A DNA stretch of 64,000 nt from Micropterix aruncella (Eukaryota; Arthropoda; Insecta; Lepidoptera; Micropterigidae). Of the stretch, positions 43,078-53,573 are shown piece after piece; within the stretch, counting starts at the first letter, position 1; each line of letters opens with the position of its first letter. The notes beneath the pieces were generated by a model. It saw only the letters and a program-made list of their open reading frames with translations, was not told where the DNA came from and ran no database searches. The position numbers and the translations under genes are program-made. Where the stretch lies: contig OX155964.1 of the NCBI GenBank assembly GCA_944548615.1, positions 11,996,925 to 12,060,924 on the forward strand, given 5' to 3'.

Positions 43078-44316
43078 CTAGGGTTGTCGACTACAGCGGG
43101 CGAGCCCGTAACCTCAGGAAGGTTTAACGATTAGTCGTTCTATCTCCCTGGAGTGAGCGCAGAAGACTTGGACAAAACAGTCTACCGTCTAGCTCCGCCA
43201 CAAACCCGTAATAGGCCAAAGCCTTAACCGCGAAATAGCCAGGGGTGTTACCCGGCGGGCCTACACTCACGCCCTTACTCCTAACCAGATTATTCCAGTC
43301 TCTCGATTGGTTACGAGTTCGAGGTCGCTTGCGCGGTCCTCTCCCTTACGAAGCGGTGAAACGGTATATACCGAATCTATCGCGGACGACAGCGTCCTTT
43401 GCCCGGCTGTTCACCCAGGATCGGATAGCCGATGGTCGTTTCAAGAGGAGTCGCCGTAAGGTCCGCAACCACCCCCGCTCTATAGGAAACAGTACTGCTT
43501 CCAGACTCCCCCGACTGTTAGTCAGTTGTAGGAGCTGCTTCCAGTCGTTTGGCGAGTTTGTGGGGCACTGGGTGGCTTCTTGGGAAAGCATGAGGCTTCG
43601 GGATACCCCCCAGGGGGTACCCTCTTCCTTGGTGGCGTGATTCGGCGGCTACTTCCAGCCCGAAGTGCCCGTCTTTGTGTCCGTCTCTTTACCGCCCCGA
43701 GGGGCGTTTCGTTCTTTGCAGGATCCAGGGATTCCCCCCGTGGCTGCTCCGAGACCTGCCCACGGACAGTGCGCCTTCACGTTCATTGTTCTGGAGCGTC
43801 CTCTACCCCGCTTACCGGCTCCTAAATTTACGATATTGTTGTTTCTTTTCTCGTTAAATTTTGTAATATTTTGTAACTTTTTATTTTTTTTTGTAAATAC
43901 CTTTTATTTTTTGAATAAATGGGTTCTCGGGGCGGTACGGGGGGGGTGGTTTACCCTATTTCACCCCCTGCGCGTTTTACCCTTCTGGTACGCGCAGGGT
44001 TGTCGTAGCACGACATCCCGGGCAGACAAGACGACCCTCGTCGTTATAACTGCCCGGGCGGTGGGCGGGGTTTGCTGCCCTCACCTATCGCCTTGAAACT
44101 CTTAACTGTTAGTCAGAGTGCACGGTCGGTTGGCTTACGCCGCACGGTGCGCAGACCGTCCAGGAGCGCCGGAAGGTTGATTCCCAGGGGAAATTAACCA
44201 TAAGGCCAGAGTCCTACCCGGGCTCGCACTTCATGCGTGGAGGCCGTCGGATAGGTGTTGACCCGTGAGTGTGACCAACCCTGAACAGATTGGGTCTTCG
44301 TGGCCAACTCAGCAAG
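43078..44316 (+). mobile_element. Family A, complete copy with 18-bp TSD and nested insertion
   Basis: Flanked by a perfect 18-bp duplication CTCACAAATAAGCTGCAA (43060-43077 and 44317-44334), which fixes both ends: CTAGGGTTGTCGACTACA and GTGGCCAACTCAGCAAG. Without the 579-bp insertion at 43526-44104 and one copy of its duplication, the element is about 648 bp. There is no A-rich or microsatellite tail. An internal TAGCCAGGGGTG and a downstream AGTTCGAGGTC loosely resemble A and B boxes of polymerase III promoters, about 75 bp apart; this is weak. The SIGNSTASRLPRLLV reading frame matches the 14865-15545 copy. An 18-bp duplication favours target-primed retroposition. Confidence 0.75.
43526..44104 (+). 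mobile_element. 579-bp retroposon nested in family A, 12-bp TSD
   Basis: Flanked by ACTGTTAGTCAG at 43514-43525 and 44105-44116; removing the insert restores the family A sequence seen at 15.3 kb. The inserted DNA is GC-rich on both sides of an AT-rich centre containing GAATAAATGG near 43912. It may be the 3' part of a GC-rich LINE. Open frames cross it (43580-43825, 43665-44096), but no domain was recognised. GGGCAGACAAGACGACC and CCCGGGCGGTGGGCGGGG lie near its right end. Confidence 0.7.
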
Positions 44317-44334
44317 CTCACAAATAAGCTGCAA

Positions 44335-44849
44335 TAATAATATTTAAATTCTACGATATATTTTAAACAAATATTGACGCCGAGTCGCCGAGCTAGACGA
44401 GAAACCAACTGCACCGCCCGAGGTAACTGTGTAACGGAACCCAACAGGGTTCATCAGCCGGCCTAGAGGGCGCTCATCGATTTTATTTATGAAATGAATA
44501 TTTGCATGAAATTAGTCCTTGGCTATTTGAGGTTACACAACTGATTGTCTTGGGGTTACACGAGTGATTATTTAGCTTGCCAATGGCTGTCCACCCGAGT
44601 GCAATTCGCCGGCGCCGATCGAAAGCGTTCGGGCCTTCAGGCGCCGTCGTCCATGTTAGGGCGTCGCGTCGCGGACATCGGCGTCGATTTATGTCCTCGT
44701 GGCCAACAGAAATACCGTCGTTATTTTCAGACGAGATCACGACAGCTGATTGCCTGGCTAACCCATCCTGCGTACATCGTCGCCGTCGGATTCCAGCCGT
44801 TTTCAGCCATCCTGACTGTGCACTTCAACTGGGAGCTAATGGTGTTGCA
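44335..44849. other. Unassigned DNA, GC-rich in its second half
   Basis: A 168-codon frame (44577-45083) starts here and runs into an antisense family A copy; its arginine-rich product has no family resemblance, so I do not call it. Confidence 0.4.
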
Positions 44850-45495
44850 GTTTGGTCACTAAGACCCATGGATAGGGTCGGCCAAACGCACGGGTCGACA
44901 CCCATCCGGCGGCCTCCACGCAGAAGTGCTAGTCTGGGTAGGAGTATAGCCTGCGGGCCAGTCTCCCCTAGAAGTCAATCTTCGGGCGCTTCTGGTCGAT
45001 TTGCGCACAGTGCGGCGTCAGGCAATCGATTGTGCATTCCGACTAACAGCCGGGGGAGTCTGGAACAGTATTGTTTCCAATAGAGCGGGGGTAGTTGTTA
45101 AGCTTACGTCAACTGCTCTTTAAACGACCATTCGGCTACCGGATACCGGGCGGAATACCGGGCAAAGGATGCCGTGGTCTGCGATAGATTCGGTAGACAC
45201 CGTATCACCGCTACGTAAGGAGAGGAACGAGCAAGCAGTCTCGAACCCGTAACCAGTCGGGTGGAAGGAGGTATCCTGATGATTAATTCCAGATGGAGAT
45301 ATCATTACAAAACTGGTAGTCAGGTGGCGAGGTTGTCCGTTGGGTACCTTTCCCGGCATAGCTAGACAGTAGTAGATTTGTATTGTCCAAACTTCTACGT
45401 TCATTCCACGGCTAAAAGAACGATCACATGTCGTTATACCAGCCTGAGGTGACTACCAGCGTTGTAGTCGACACCACCCTACTGTACACTTCAAC
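44850..45495 (-). repeat. Family A copy (minus)
   Basis: Near full length. On this strand ACACCCATCCGGCGGCCTCC, GCAATCGATTGTGCATTCCG, AGCGGGGGTAGTTGTTAAGC and CCCGTAACCAGTCGGGTGGA are the complements of standard family A blocks. A single-base loss in the CTTCCAGAC block breaks the frame shared by other copies. Confidence 0.65.
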
Positions 45496-45539
45496 TGGTA
45501 TCTAACGATTCCGTGCAACATGGGCCTGATAACCTGTCT

Positions 45540-46190
45540 GTGGTTTTAGAACGGCTCAACTCACGGTTCAGCTCCCATCCAGAAAAAAGACCTAGAAGGG
45601 CCGCTGTAAACTCTTCCTGCCTGTAATTGCCGGTTACAGTACCTACATTCATTGACAGTTGGGATCGAAGGTTCCAATACGGGGGAACACCATGCGCGGA
45701 ACTGGGCGGTTAGCGAACCGTGCGGCGTTAGCCAATCGACTGTGCAATCCGGCTGGAGTTGAAAAAAGGTACGTTTCCTAAACAGCGGGGGTAGCTGTTT
45801 ACCTGGCGTCATCTATATTAAAAATGATCCGTTGGCCAATTGATCACGTGTGAACTTGACGGGCAAAGCGCGCCTCGATCCGTAATAAATTCGATCATGA
45901 ATTTCCTCTTACGTCAGGTAGAGACTGCGCAAGCGATTTCGAAACTGGGACCGACAGGGGGATGGAGAAATCCGTCCAAATCTGGTAGTAAGGGGCGAGG
46001 TCAGCACGCTGGGTCCTCTTCTTATTGCCTCGCGGTTATGTGTTGGACTCTGCCGGGTTCGTCTGCGGAGCTAGACAGTGTACTGCGCTTAGTCCGCCAA
46101 AGTCTTCCACGTTTCTACCAAGAGAGAGGGAGAACTTCCTGGGGTGACAGGTTTGTCCGTTGTATTACCACCCCTAGTTATACAGGTCAA
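45540..46190 (-). repeat. Family A copy (minus), diverged
   Basis: It contains GCGGCGTTAGCCAATCGACT, AGCGGGGGTAGCTGTTTACC, CAAATCTGGTAGTAAGGGGC and CTGGGGTGACAGGTTTGTCC in family A order. It is in tandem, same orientation, with the preceding copy, and is preceded by CGGCTCAACTCACGGTTCAG. Confidence 0.6.
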
Positions 46191-47045
46191 CTTGATGGTT
46201 AAAGTTTAATAGTTCCATGAAGCTTGAGCCGTAAGGCTAGCTTATTTATTGACCCAACTCATAGTTCATCTCCCAATTAAATGAAATAATTTCATAGGAC
46301 GAGCCCTGGACACTGCAGTACTGGACATGGCACTTCAGTCTACCCTGGACAACAGCGGTTGTAACAAGGGTAAGCCTTACGCATAAATCCCTTTTTTGTG
46401 TGGTTTATAATTTGTGATAAAATTCCGGTTGTAATTATTGATTTCGATCAACTCCAAACATTATGGTTTTTCTTTACGAAATGTTTGTCAACTTTCTCTA
46501 TTTTCATTTCCCAGTAAAAAGGAATAGATAGTCCATTAGCTGAGTACCTAAATAAAACCGACGCTGAAACTGTATTCGCTTTAAATTGTGAGGGTTATTT
46601 ACGTTAAACACGTTTTTATTCAATTGCTGTCTCGGTTATTTTGGTGTTTGTCTGTCTGCGCTTAGGCGCTGCTCCCGAAACACTCCGGTGAAACAGAAAC
46701 AGTCACACTTTGAGCTCAAAAAGAATCAACAAACAGAAGCAAATTGCTAAGCGGAATCGTATCTACATTGACGTCAACTGTAAGGAATACACGGGGAAAA
46801 ATATTTTTACCAGTGGTAATGGTAAAACGGAAATAGCTAGACTAATTATCTAAATTATATTACTATAATGAACTCATAAATTATATTACTTTATTGCTAT
46901 CTCTATCAATAAACTTTATTTTTAATATGTTAGCTCGCATTCTAAAATCAGTCGTAAATCGCACATCTAGGTACAGGCGTAAGCCTAGTTAGATGTGTGA
47001 GGTCCTCGGATTCATGAGATTGAGATGAATCAATTTGTCGCTTTA
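46191..47045. other. Unassigned DNA with a family F scrap
   Basis: CTTCAGTCTACCCTGGACAA with GCGGTTGTAAC at 46333-46365 matches the middle of family F retroposons. The rest is AT-rich and unassigned. Confidence 0.45.
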
Positions 47046-47260
47046 TCTATACTAATATTATAAAGAGGTAAAGTTTGTGACGTTGTAGGAAGTAATCTCT
47101 GGATCTACTGAACCGATTTTTAAACATTCTTTTACTAATAGAAAGCCACGTTATATGCGAGTGCCATAGGCTATACATTAATCCGAAAAATGAAAAGACT
47201 TTTTCGTGGTAGTTGGATTTGCAAAGTAAGTCGGAGAATAAGCGGTCGATCGAAAGCGTT
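47046..47260 (+). mobile_element. Helitron-like 5' end
   Basis: Begins TCTATACTAATATTATAAAG directly after an A, followed by a GAACCGATTTTT-type block and TAGAAAGCCACGTTATATGC. This TC-start consensus is common at the 5' ends of arthropod Helitron-type repeats. A matching 3' CTAG terminus was not located nearby, so the right limit is arbitrary. Confidence 0.5.
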
Positions 47261-48544
47261 TCTAACTAACGCTGCCTTAAGGATGAGAGATATATGATTA
47301 AGTTAAAGATAAAAGTTGTAGAGCTTGATAATGCCTACAAAAAAGTCAGCGATAGCATATATCTAACTTTTATATTTAAGTCACAAAAAGTAGTATTTTA
47401 TATTAAAAAAATATTTTTAATCGTTAGGTCATGTTTATTGGTCATATTATCAACAATTATGAATTCTTATCAAAATAAGTAAATTTATCGTCTTAAGTGT
47501 TGAAAACAAAAGACTTTTCCCTTTTACTGCATATAATTTCCTGCATATAATTTCCTAGACTTTAGCGATGTGGCCCAGCATTGGCCAACGTGTAGAGCGG
47601 GCATTAGGCATCATTGACGTCGTTTGACATCATTAGCAAGCATGGCGTAGCGTCTTTATGAAACCGTGTCCTTGCTAGGCCAGTATTGCAGTTAGGAAGG
47701 AGCCCGCGTACATATCTTTTTATCAGTGTACATTACAACAGCTGATATTAATATGAAGAAAGTAAAAAAAATGTAATTACGAGTATAATAGATTCGATTC
47801 GACGATGAACAATCCCTGGAGATAGTTAGTGAATCTTTTAGGACAAGAAGTATTCGTGTACCTATAATAACTATTCGCACTGCAGTTCATAACACCATAG
47901 ATATAAAGGAAACAATGTCAAATTGAAGTTCAGTGGTCAAAATCCAAGCTTGGTGGGAAACATTTTATAATAATAACATAAAATTAGAGCCACAATTATA
48001 TACATTAAAATAAAACGTACGCGTTCGATTGTGACTTGCTGGGTGAGGGTCTTCCTCTTTTATTAAGCGTTTTATTCCGACTCTCGTTTGCAACTTACCT
48101 AGAACAAAGAAAAAACTTACATGTAAAAATAGTTTTACTAAATATTTAAAACAAACAATACATATATTTTTTAGTTTAATTAAATTATTTAAGTTGCGAC
48201 GGCGGTCTGATCCCAGATATATTATACCCTGATATAAATTATATCAATAAAATACATTTTATAACACAAATTATATAAATAAAATACCCTGATATAAACC
48301 TGACTAAAGTTACGAAAATAGCCAGATCACTTTTTCAAATGAATCGTTGACTGCGGGAAATGAACTGTCGACATCTATCTCGAAATGAGTATTTTTTAAA
48401 TTGCTCTTCTTTTCACATTACACAAGGTACCTGCAAAAAGAGGCCGATTTTGATTTAATATCGCAGACTTTTTCAGTTTTCATTCTATCAGATAACAAGT
48501 GATTTGATTAAATAAATAATTTGATTTCTTGTGGAATGAAATCG
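47261..48544. other. AT-rich unassigned DNA
   Basis: A 17-bp direct duplication CTGCATATAATTTCCT occurs at about 47528-47561. No gene recognised. Confidence 0.45.
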
Positions 48545-48790
48545 TATATATTCGTCGGTTGGTGTTCCCCAGGGTTATACTTTAGGAAATAAGCTATTTC
48601 TTATGTTCGACAACGACCCGACTATACTAAGCAATTCTAATGTGGTCCTGACCTAACCTAACCTTACGCTAGTCAACGAAGCATGTTTCTTTATTAACCC
48701 TAAAAGAGACCTCTCTTGGGGCTCTCATTTCAAGGGCTTTTTGGAAACATTGACAAGAAGTCGACTGGCCAAACTGGAATGTAAGGTGCG
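48545..48790 (+). pseudogene. Jockey-like reverse transcriptase relic
   Basis: The frame SVGVPQGYTLGNKLFLMFDN corresponds to reverse transcriptase block 4 of Jockey-type LINEs (S.GVPQGSVLGP.LF..FIND), although GP is replaced by GN. The expected FADD block is not found; instead CCTAACCTAACC-type sequence follows. Further right, KRDLSWGSHFKGFLETL resembles the DLGV.FD..L.F..H block. Only scattered pieces survive. It lies about 300 bp left of a different, better-preserved LINE end. Confidence 0.5.
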
Positions 48791-49082
48791 ATAAGAAAAT
48801 TAACCGATTTCTTCAGTGTCTACTAGGCTTGCAATTACTAAATTATGAATACCTATAATGACATGAAATGCACGGAGAAAAATATAGCGCTATAATACAT
48901 GGAAATACGGAATTTTTAACAAGGATTACGTATATAACTCTGACTGTGGTCCATACTTATAATGTAACATGGAAGCTACCCTGTCGTAACGTTAAACATA
49001 ATGTTTTTTCATTACGTTGCGACCTTGGGATCTCGCATCTAACATGCCAGCAGGTATAGTATACGTACAGTTATACGTACGG

Positions 49083-49705
49083 ATGTGGCTTATCTCGATT
49101 TATCAGAGGACCTGCTCAACAAAATTGAACGTTTGCAAAATGTATGCATACGATTCATCTTCGGTCTACGTAAGTATGATCACGTGTCCGACTATAGGGC
49201 ACAGTTAAAGTGGTTGCCAGTACGCCAAAAAAGAAATGTTCATATACTTGCACTCCTACATCGTGTACTCTCCCAATTAACACCATTCTATATCCTAGAG
49301 CTTTTTGAACCACTAAGTTCCCACGGTCTCGTACTTCGGTCAGCCTCTGACTGTTTATTAAAAAATCCGAGTCATAATAGTGATTTCTATTCCTATTCTT
49401 TCTGTGTCCATGGTGCTAGACTCTGGAACGATCTCCTAGCAAATATACGAAACTCGCCTTCTTTACCATCGTTTAAGACTCACCTTAAGGATTACTACCT
49501 TTCTAAGAAGTAACCAGTTCTTCCCTTTCTCTCCTCTTCCTCTCACAATTTCCTCTCCTCGGGCATTATTAGTTTTAAATTCTTCCATTTGTCTGTATGT
49601 TATGTGATAATCTTTATTTTCACAATGTGTTTAGGTTAGTTGTAAGACATTGCCATGTGGCAATAAGCACGCCTTTTTGTATACGAATTAAGTGCAAATA
49701 AAGAG

Positions 49706-49743
<38 letters not shown>
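49083..49743 (+). mobile_element. LINE 3' end with (TTA)n tail, best copy
   Basis: 5'-truncated non-LTR retrotransposon. The surviving ORF2 end runs from 49083 to the stop at 49511-49513 (142 codons), reading YLDLSEDLLNKIERLQN, CIRFIFGLRKYDHVSDY, LKWLPVRQKRNVHILAL, FEPLSSHGLVLRS, SYSFCVHGARLWNDL and KTHLKDYYLSKK. This is the C-terminus that follows the reverse transcriptase in CR1/Jockey-group insect LINEs. There is no frameshift in the preserved part, so insertion is relatively recent. The 3' UTR contains GGTTAGTTGTAAGACATTG and AATAAA at 49697 and ends in TTA repeats (49707-49743). Two further copies lie at 56946-57556 and 59740-60032. No clear target duplication was found. Confidence 0.8.
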
Positions 49744-49744
<1 letters not shown>

Positions 49745-50984
49745 GTCGGACACATGAATCATGTTGAAACTACAGTATATTGTTATTTCTGTATTAACCG
49801 TAAGGAAAATATTGATACATATAATCGAGTAATGCAGTTTCATTTTTTTTTTGTAATTCAACAAAATTACGATTGAAACTTCGTTATTCTGTACAAAATC
49901 CTTATTACTATTAAAACCGTAAAAACAAAATGGTAATGTAAGAATCAATCCAAAAAAAATCTCTGTGTAGGGACTGAAACTTAATCGTCGCGGGTATTCC
50001 AATTTGATATCGATAGCTACGACGAGGTGAAACTGTGACGGAGCGATCTTCTACTGCTTGACAACTGTCTAGTTTGGTGAGGTCATTAACGTGGCCACTT
50101 CCTGCATGGGCGTCGCGACGCCCGCGACGACGCGTGTGTCGAATTACCCGCCGCGCTTTCTTACTGTGTCTCAGACGCCGGCGCGGCCGACAGTGTTAAG
50201 GACGTCGTTTGTCATTCCTTATAGGTCATGGCAAAGAACAATACCGAATTAATCTAAAGGTGAAAAGGGTTTTTTTTTCCCTGATGTCTTGAAAGACTAC
50301 AAATCGATTGCATAAGATACTAGGAGCACTAAACAGTCCACTGCCTGAAGGTGAAGTTCCTACTTTTTCTTACAGTATCAAATGCAATTTTATCATGTCT
50401 AGATTCACATATCGGTGTACCAACTGCCAATCTTCAGCTGTCGTTTAATTTCTTTTACTAAATTAATCATCGTGCATGTCAGTGTGATTTTACAAAATAG
50501 ACAAAAACTGAACAAAGAGTAGTCATCAAGTACAAAATATTTTCGCAGACGAATTGAGATTTCCTAAGCTGACGGCGAGATAGGTGCCGAGGCTTCTAAC
50601 TGTCAAACGACGACGTCTTACGCGTTCAAAAGTTTTTAGCCGTTTTGAAGCGGATACTCCGGAGTTTTTGAACAGATTTATGTTACCATGGATGCAACAT
50701 TTTATTATAATTTATGCATATCAGGACTGAGAATATGTGAGAATGTGTATGGTGTTTGTATGAGTATGGTAAAGTGAGAGCTGCGTGAATGCGCGTGTTA
50801 GACACGAAATAATTAATTTTAATTTATATTAATAGGATTAAGGAGATGTCCACCTCTCATCTGATTGGAATACTTCGACTGACACCTATTTCAACCCCCT
50901 AGACAAAACTCATGTCTAGAAAGGGAGGGGGAGAGGTTCTAAAGTAATTTATGATAATTTTATTATAACTGTAATAAGCTAAAC
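49744..50984. other. Unassigned DNA with GC-rich palindrome
   Basis: A GC-rich block at 50085-50215 contains the perfect palindrome GGGCGTCGCGACGCCC at 50118-50133 or within a few bases of it. It could be an old promoter or CpG-rich element. No exon could be assigned. Confidence 0.4.
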
Positions 50985-51235
50985 CCGGCCATGCGTCGCT
51001 GTGGCTCAGTCTGGTATGAAGTGAATGGGAAACGCACCGACGATTCCACCGGTGCGACGTATGCAAAGGAAGACTTTTGTCGCGCGACGTATGCAAAGTT
51101 GTCTCATTTTTTATCTATAAAATATATCCGAATGCAACGTCATGCAATGTCAAAATTTCAAGTCAATCGATTGACTACTTTTCGAGTTTTGCGAGCACAA
51201 ACATACGCTGACTGAATTTTTATATAGGTACCTAC
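50985..51235 (+). repeat. Probable Helitron-related segment
   Basis: AACCCGGCCATGCGTCGCTG, a duplicated GCGACGTATGCAAAG and, near the right, CAAATTTCAAGTCAATCG-like and TTTTCGAGTTTTGCGAGCAC sequence leading to TTTTTATATAG. This arrangement resembles internal and 3' parts of insect Helitron-type repeats. No second copy in this window. Confidence 0.3.
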
Positions 51236-51834
51236 GTATAAAGATTAGGCTAAGAAAACTATATAAATAAATGAACATATTACTGAGTAATAGTGCAAGT
51301 ACCTATGCATGGGATCTCGGTCGACTTTACATGTCCCCTTAATGATCTATTATTTCTCAATTCAGCTTGCATTGTCTCCTTGAGTTATAATATTCTCATT
51401 CAAGTCGCGACACACTTTTCGGACAATCTAAATGGGACCGCCAATTTCGCCGCTAAAAAAATCTACATAGCCGCCCACCGCTAACAATGAATCTGAATTA
51501 GTATAGAGAAACGTCTTTCTAATCGGTAAATTTCTATAAATTAATACGATTATCGGTTCAGAGGCAAATTTGGCAGCGTTCGAAGCGGTCTCGGAAGCGT
51601 AGGCGCCGCGTGAAAGATTAGGCGGCTTCCGAATTCGACAAGTTGAATGACTTCGCAACTAGATCGCGTTGAGGGCTACCATTTGCTCAGTCGTCTGCAT
51701 TTAGAAAAAAAACAACGATTTGTAGTAATTAGAAATGCTACGTTGACGATACCTTCTGTATCGTGCCCCGGATTCTGAAGCGACGACAAGATATATAGGT
51801 ACATTGTCTTTACTCGAAGCCTGAGCTAAAAGAC
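51236..51834. other. Unassigned DNA
   Basis: No gene, promoter or repeat partner recognised; the open frame at 51428-51658 (minus) has no family resemblance. Confidence 0.45.
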
Positions 51835-52035
51835 TTTTAGCGTATGTTGACAGCCTACGTCAACAATGCCTATAGGCATTTTGTGTAGGAGCTTACGGGC
51901 ATGTGGCGGAGCTTGACGGTGGACTGTTTTGATTAAGTCTTCTGCGCTCACTCCAGGGAGATAGAACGACTAATCGTTAAAACTTCCTGAGGTGACGGGA
52001 TCGCCCCTTGTAGTTGACAACTCTAGTTGTTGTAA
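51835..52035 (-). repeat. Family A 5' third (minus)
   Basis: Complement of the first 190 bp of the family: it ends at the right with GTAGTTGACAACTCTAG, the 5' terminus, and contains GTCTTCTGCGCTCACTCCAG. Close to the 43078 copy in sequence, so relatively young. It lies within possible Helitron sequence. Confidence 0.7.
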
Positions 52036-52139
52036 CTTGCCACTAGATGGCGCTGTCACAGGTCAACTTCTATACCGTTCAGAAGATCGCCATAAAAAAA
52101 TATAAATTCGAAAGTGTGAAGAACGGCGATTAATATAGG

Positions 52140-52219
52140 CTACTTGGGAGGGAGGGGGAGAAGTAGGAGTGGGAGGGGGAAGGAAACGGATACCCGAGCA
52201 TCGCCGGGTAACATTTCAC
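52140..52219 (+). mobile_element. Helitron-like 3' end
   Basis: A hairpin ACCCGAGCATCGCCGGGT is followed by AACATTTCACTAG and then T, the hairpin-plus-CTAG ending expected of Helitrons. The matching 5' end is not identified; candidates lie to the left and may be hidden by the family A fragment. Confidence 0.5.
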
Positions 52220-52252
52220 TAGTATTATATATGATCTATGTCTTTACGCTGC

Positions 52253-52569
52253 TGTGAAGACTGTAAGGATTGAGTCGATGCGCCGCCGGGCGTGCCGCGG
52301 TGATGCGCATGATCACGCGTGCAGTCGATTACATTCGCGGGCTGCGTCGGTGAAAAGATTACCGGCGAGTGGTCAGCAGAAGCGCACAGCCTTGCCCGGT
52401 ATGCCAACAATCTCACTACCGCCTTTTCACCGCACCTTCGATACTTCATACAGTACATACGCGCGGTAACGATGACGGAATTCCTGACGCGATATAAATA
52501 AACCGCACTGTCGCGTGTTCGACTACTCGAGCCTTGATTACCGAGGAGTTCAGCATTCACCTCTTCACA
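52253..52569 (+). mobile_element. Solo LTR with 8-bp inverted ends
   Basis: Starts TGTGAAGA and ends TCTTCACA, a perfect 8-bp inverted terminal pair in TG...CA form. A TATA box GATATAAATA lies at 52491 with AATAAA overlapping it, about 70 bp before the end. Size (317 bp) fits an insect LTR. No primer-binding site follows and the flanking bases do not form a clear 4-6 bp duplication. The open frames inside are incidental. Confidence 0.5.
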
Positions 52570-52788
52570 CATCTCTAGCGATTTTAATATTGAAACTCAC
52601 AATATTTGTATTCAAAGTGAGTTAAAAAATGTCAATATATCTCATACGTAGGTATGACCTATGTCTTATTTTTTGTAAATGACGACTCTCGTCAGCGTGA
52701 TTTTAACAGATGCAAAATACTCAAACATCAATAAACAAAAATTTGACATGTTTCTCAGTATTGTGAAATGCTTTTATGGAATGAATAA
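52570..52788. other. AT-rich unassigned DNA
   Basis: Probably the 3' untranslated part of a LINE that ends in the following ATG repeat; no coding part visible. Confidence 0.4.

Positions 52789-52821
<33 letters not shown>
52789..52821 (+). repeat. (ATG)n microsatellite, probable LINE tail
   Basis: Eleven uninterrupted ATG units after GGAATGAATAAATG. Such trinucleotide tails with AATAAA are typical of RTE-like LINEs. Confidence 0.6.
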
Positions 52822-52823
<2 letters not shown>

Positions 52824-53054
52824 TACCCGTCCAAGTCGTAAGCCAATATATTTTATCTATTAGGCTCGGTTTTATCGATATTTCTGCGTATTTCTCATAA
52901 AATATATTTATATATAAATATAAAAATTATTATATATATTATTTAATATTCTAGAAAGATTATTTAATAAAACATTAGTCACATGAAATATTTGACCTTT
53001 ATCTAACTATTCATATAACATATTTTACAGCCTGAGTCAACAACACCGACACCT

Positions 53055-53285
53055 TATGTTAGATTTTTGAGAGGAGTAAGGCAGGGTTACATTCTATCGC
53101 CCTTACTTTAACTCTTGTAGTCTATTTGAAAGGCTATTCTACGGGAATTGCCTATTCCAGGATATATTTTAGGAGTTTTAAAATAATATGCAATATGAGG
53201 ATGATACCGTGCTGTATACGCCGGTAATCTGAACAGTTTCCAGTCTCTTTAACGATATAAATGAATGCATAACTAAATGCCCTAT
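53055..53285 (+). pseudogene. LINE reverse transcriptase relic with YEDD box
   Basis: The frame YVRFLRGVRQGYILSPLL matches reverse transcriptase block 4 (RRGVRQGD.LSPLLF). About 90 bp later NNMQYEDDTVLY matches the catalytic YADD block with A changed to E. After a frameshift SLFNDINECITKC follows, like the next helix. Stops and frameshifts separate the pieces. The GVRQG form fits RTE, L1-like or R2-like clades rather than Jockey (which has GVPQG). Confidence 0.65.
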
Positions 53286-53309
53286 CAAATATAATTAATA
53301 ATAATAATT

Positions 53310-53500
53310 CACATGTCAAATTCTCCTAATTTACGGTCTCTGCCTCGAAGAGAGTCTCTGATGCGAGGGCATCGATCCGTCTGTTTGGTGTTTCATATAA
53401 TATTTGAATTTTTAGTAGCCGCGTGGGGGGACTTGAACCCGAAACCGTACAATACCCGATACATTGTGCAATCGAATACACCCGCGCACTGCTTCCCATA
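53310..53500 (-). mobile_element. tRNA-like SINE head (minus)
   Basis: On the minus strand TTTCGGGTTCAAGTCCCCCC (about 53446-53427) is a B box in tRNA-like context, preceded by GTGCGCGGGTGTATTCGATT. The 3' sequence towards 53310 (GACGGATCGATGCCCTCGCA) is unrelated to the other SINE family. The arms do not pair as a functional tRNA, so it is a retroposon head, not a tRNA gene. Confidence 0.45.
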
Positions 53501-53573
53501 TTTGTACTTTGACTATGTTATCATCGCCATATTAGTACGATCTTCTAGTTTCGACTTACTTCTCTTATGCTAG

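Noticed and set aside
43665..44096. 143-codon frame with a hydrophobic middle
   Set aside because: It lies inside the 579-bp nested insertion, and the hydrophobic part is just the T-rich 3' UTR-like centre containing AATAAA.
44577..45083. 168-codon plus-strand frame
   Set aside because: Its second half is antisense to a family A repeat and the product is an arginine-rich composition artefact without family resemblance.
53400..53500. Possible tRNA gene on the minus strand
   Set aside because: B box is good, but acceptor and T stems do not pair; better explained as a SINE head.
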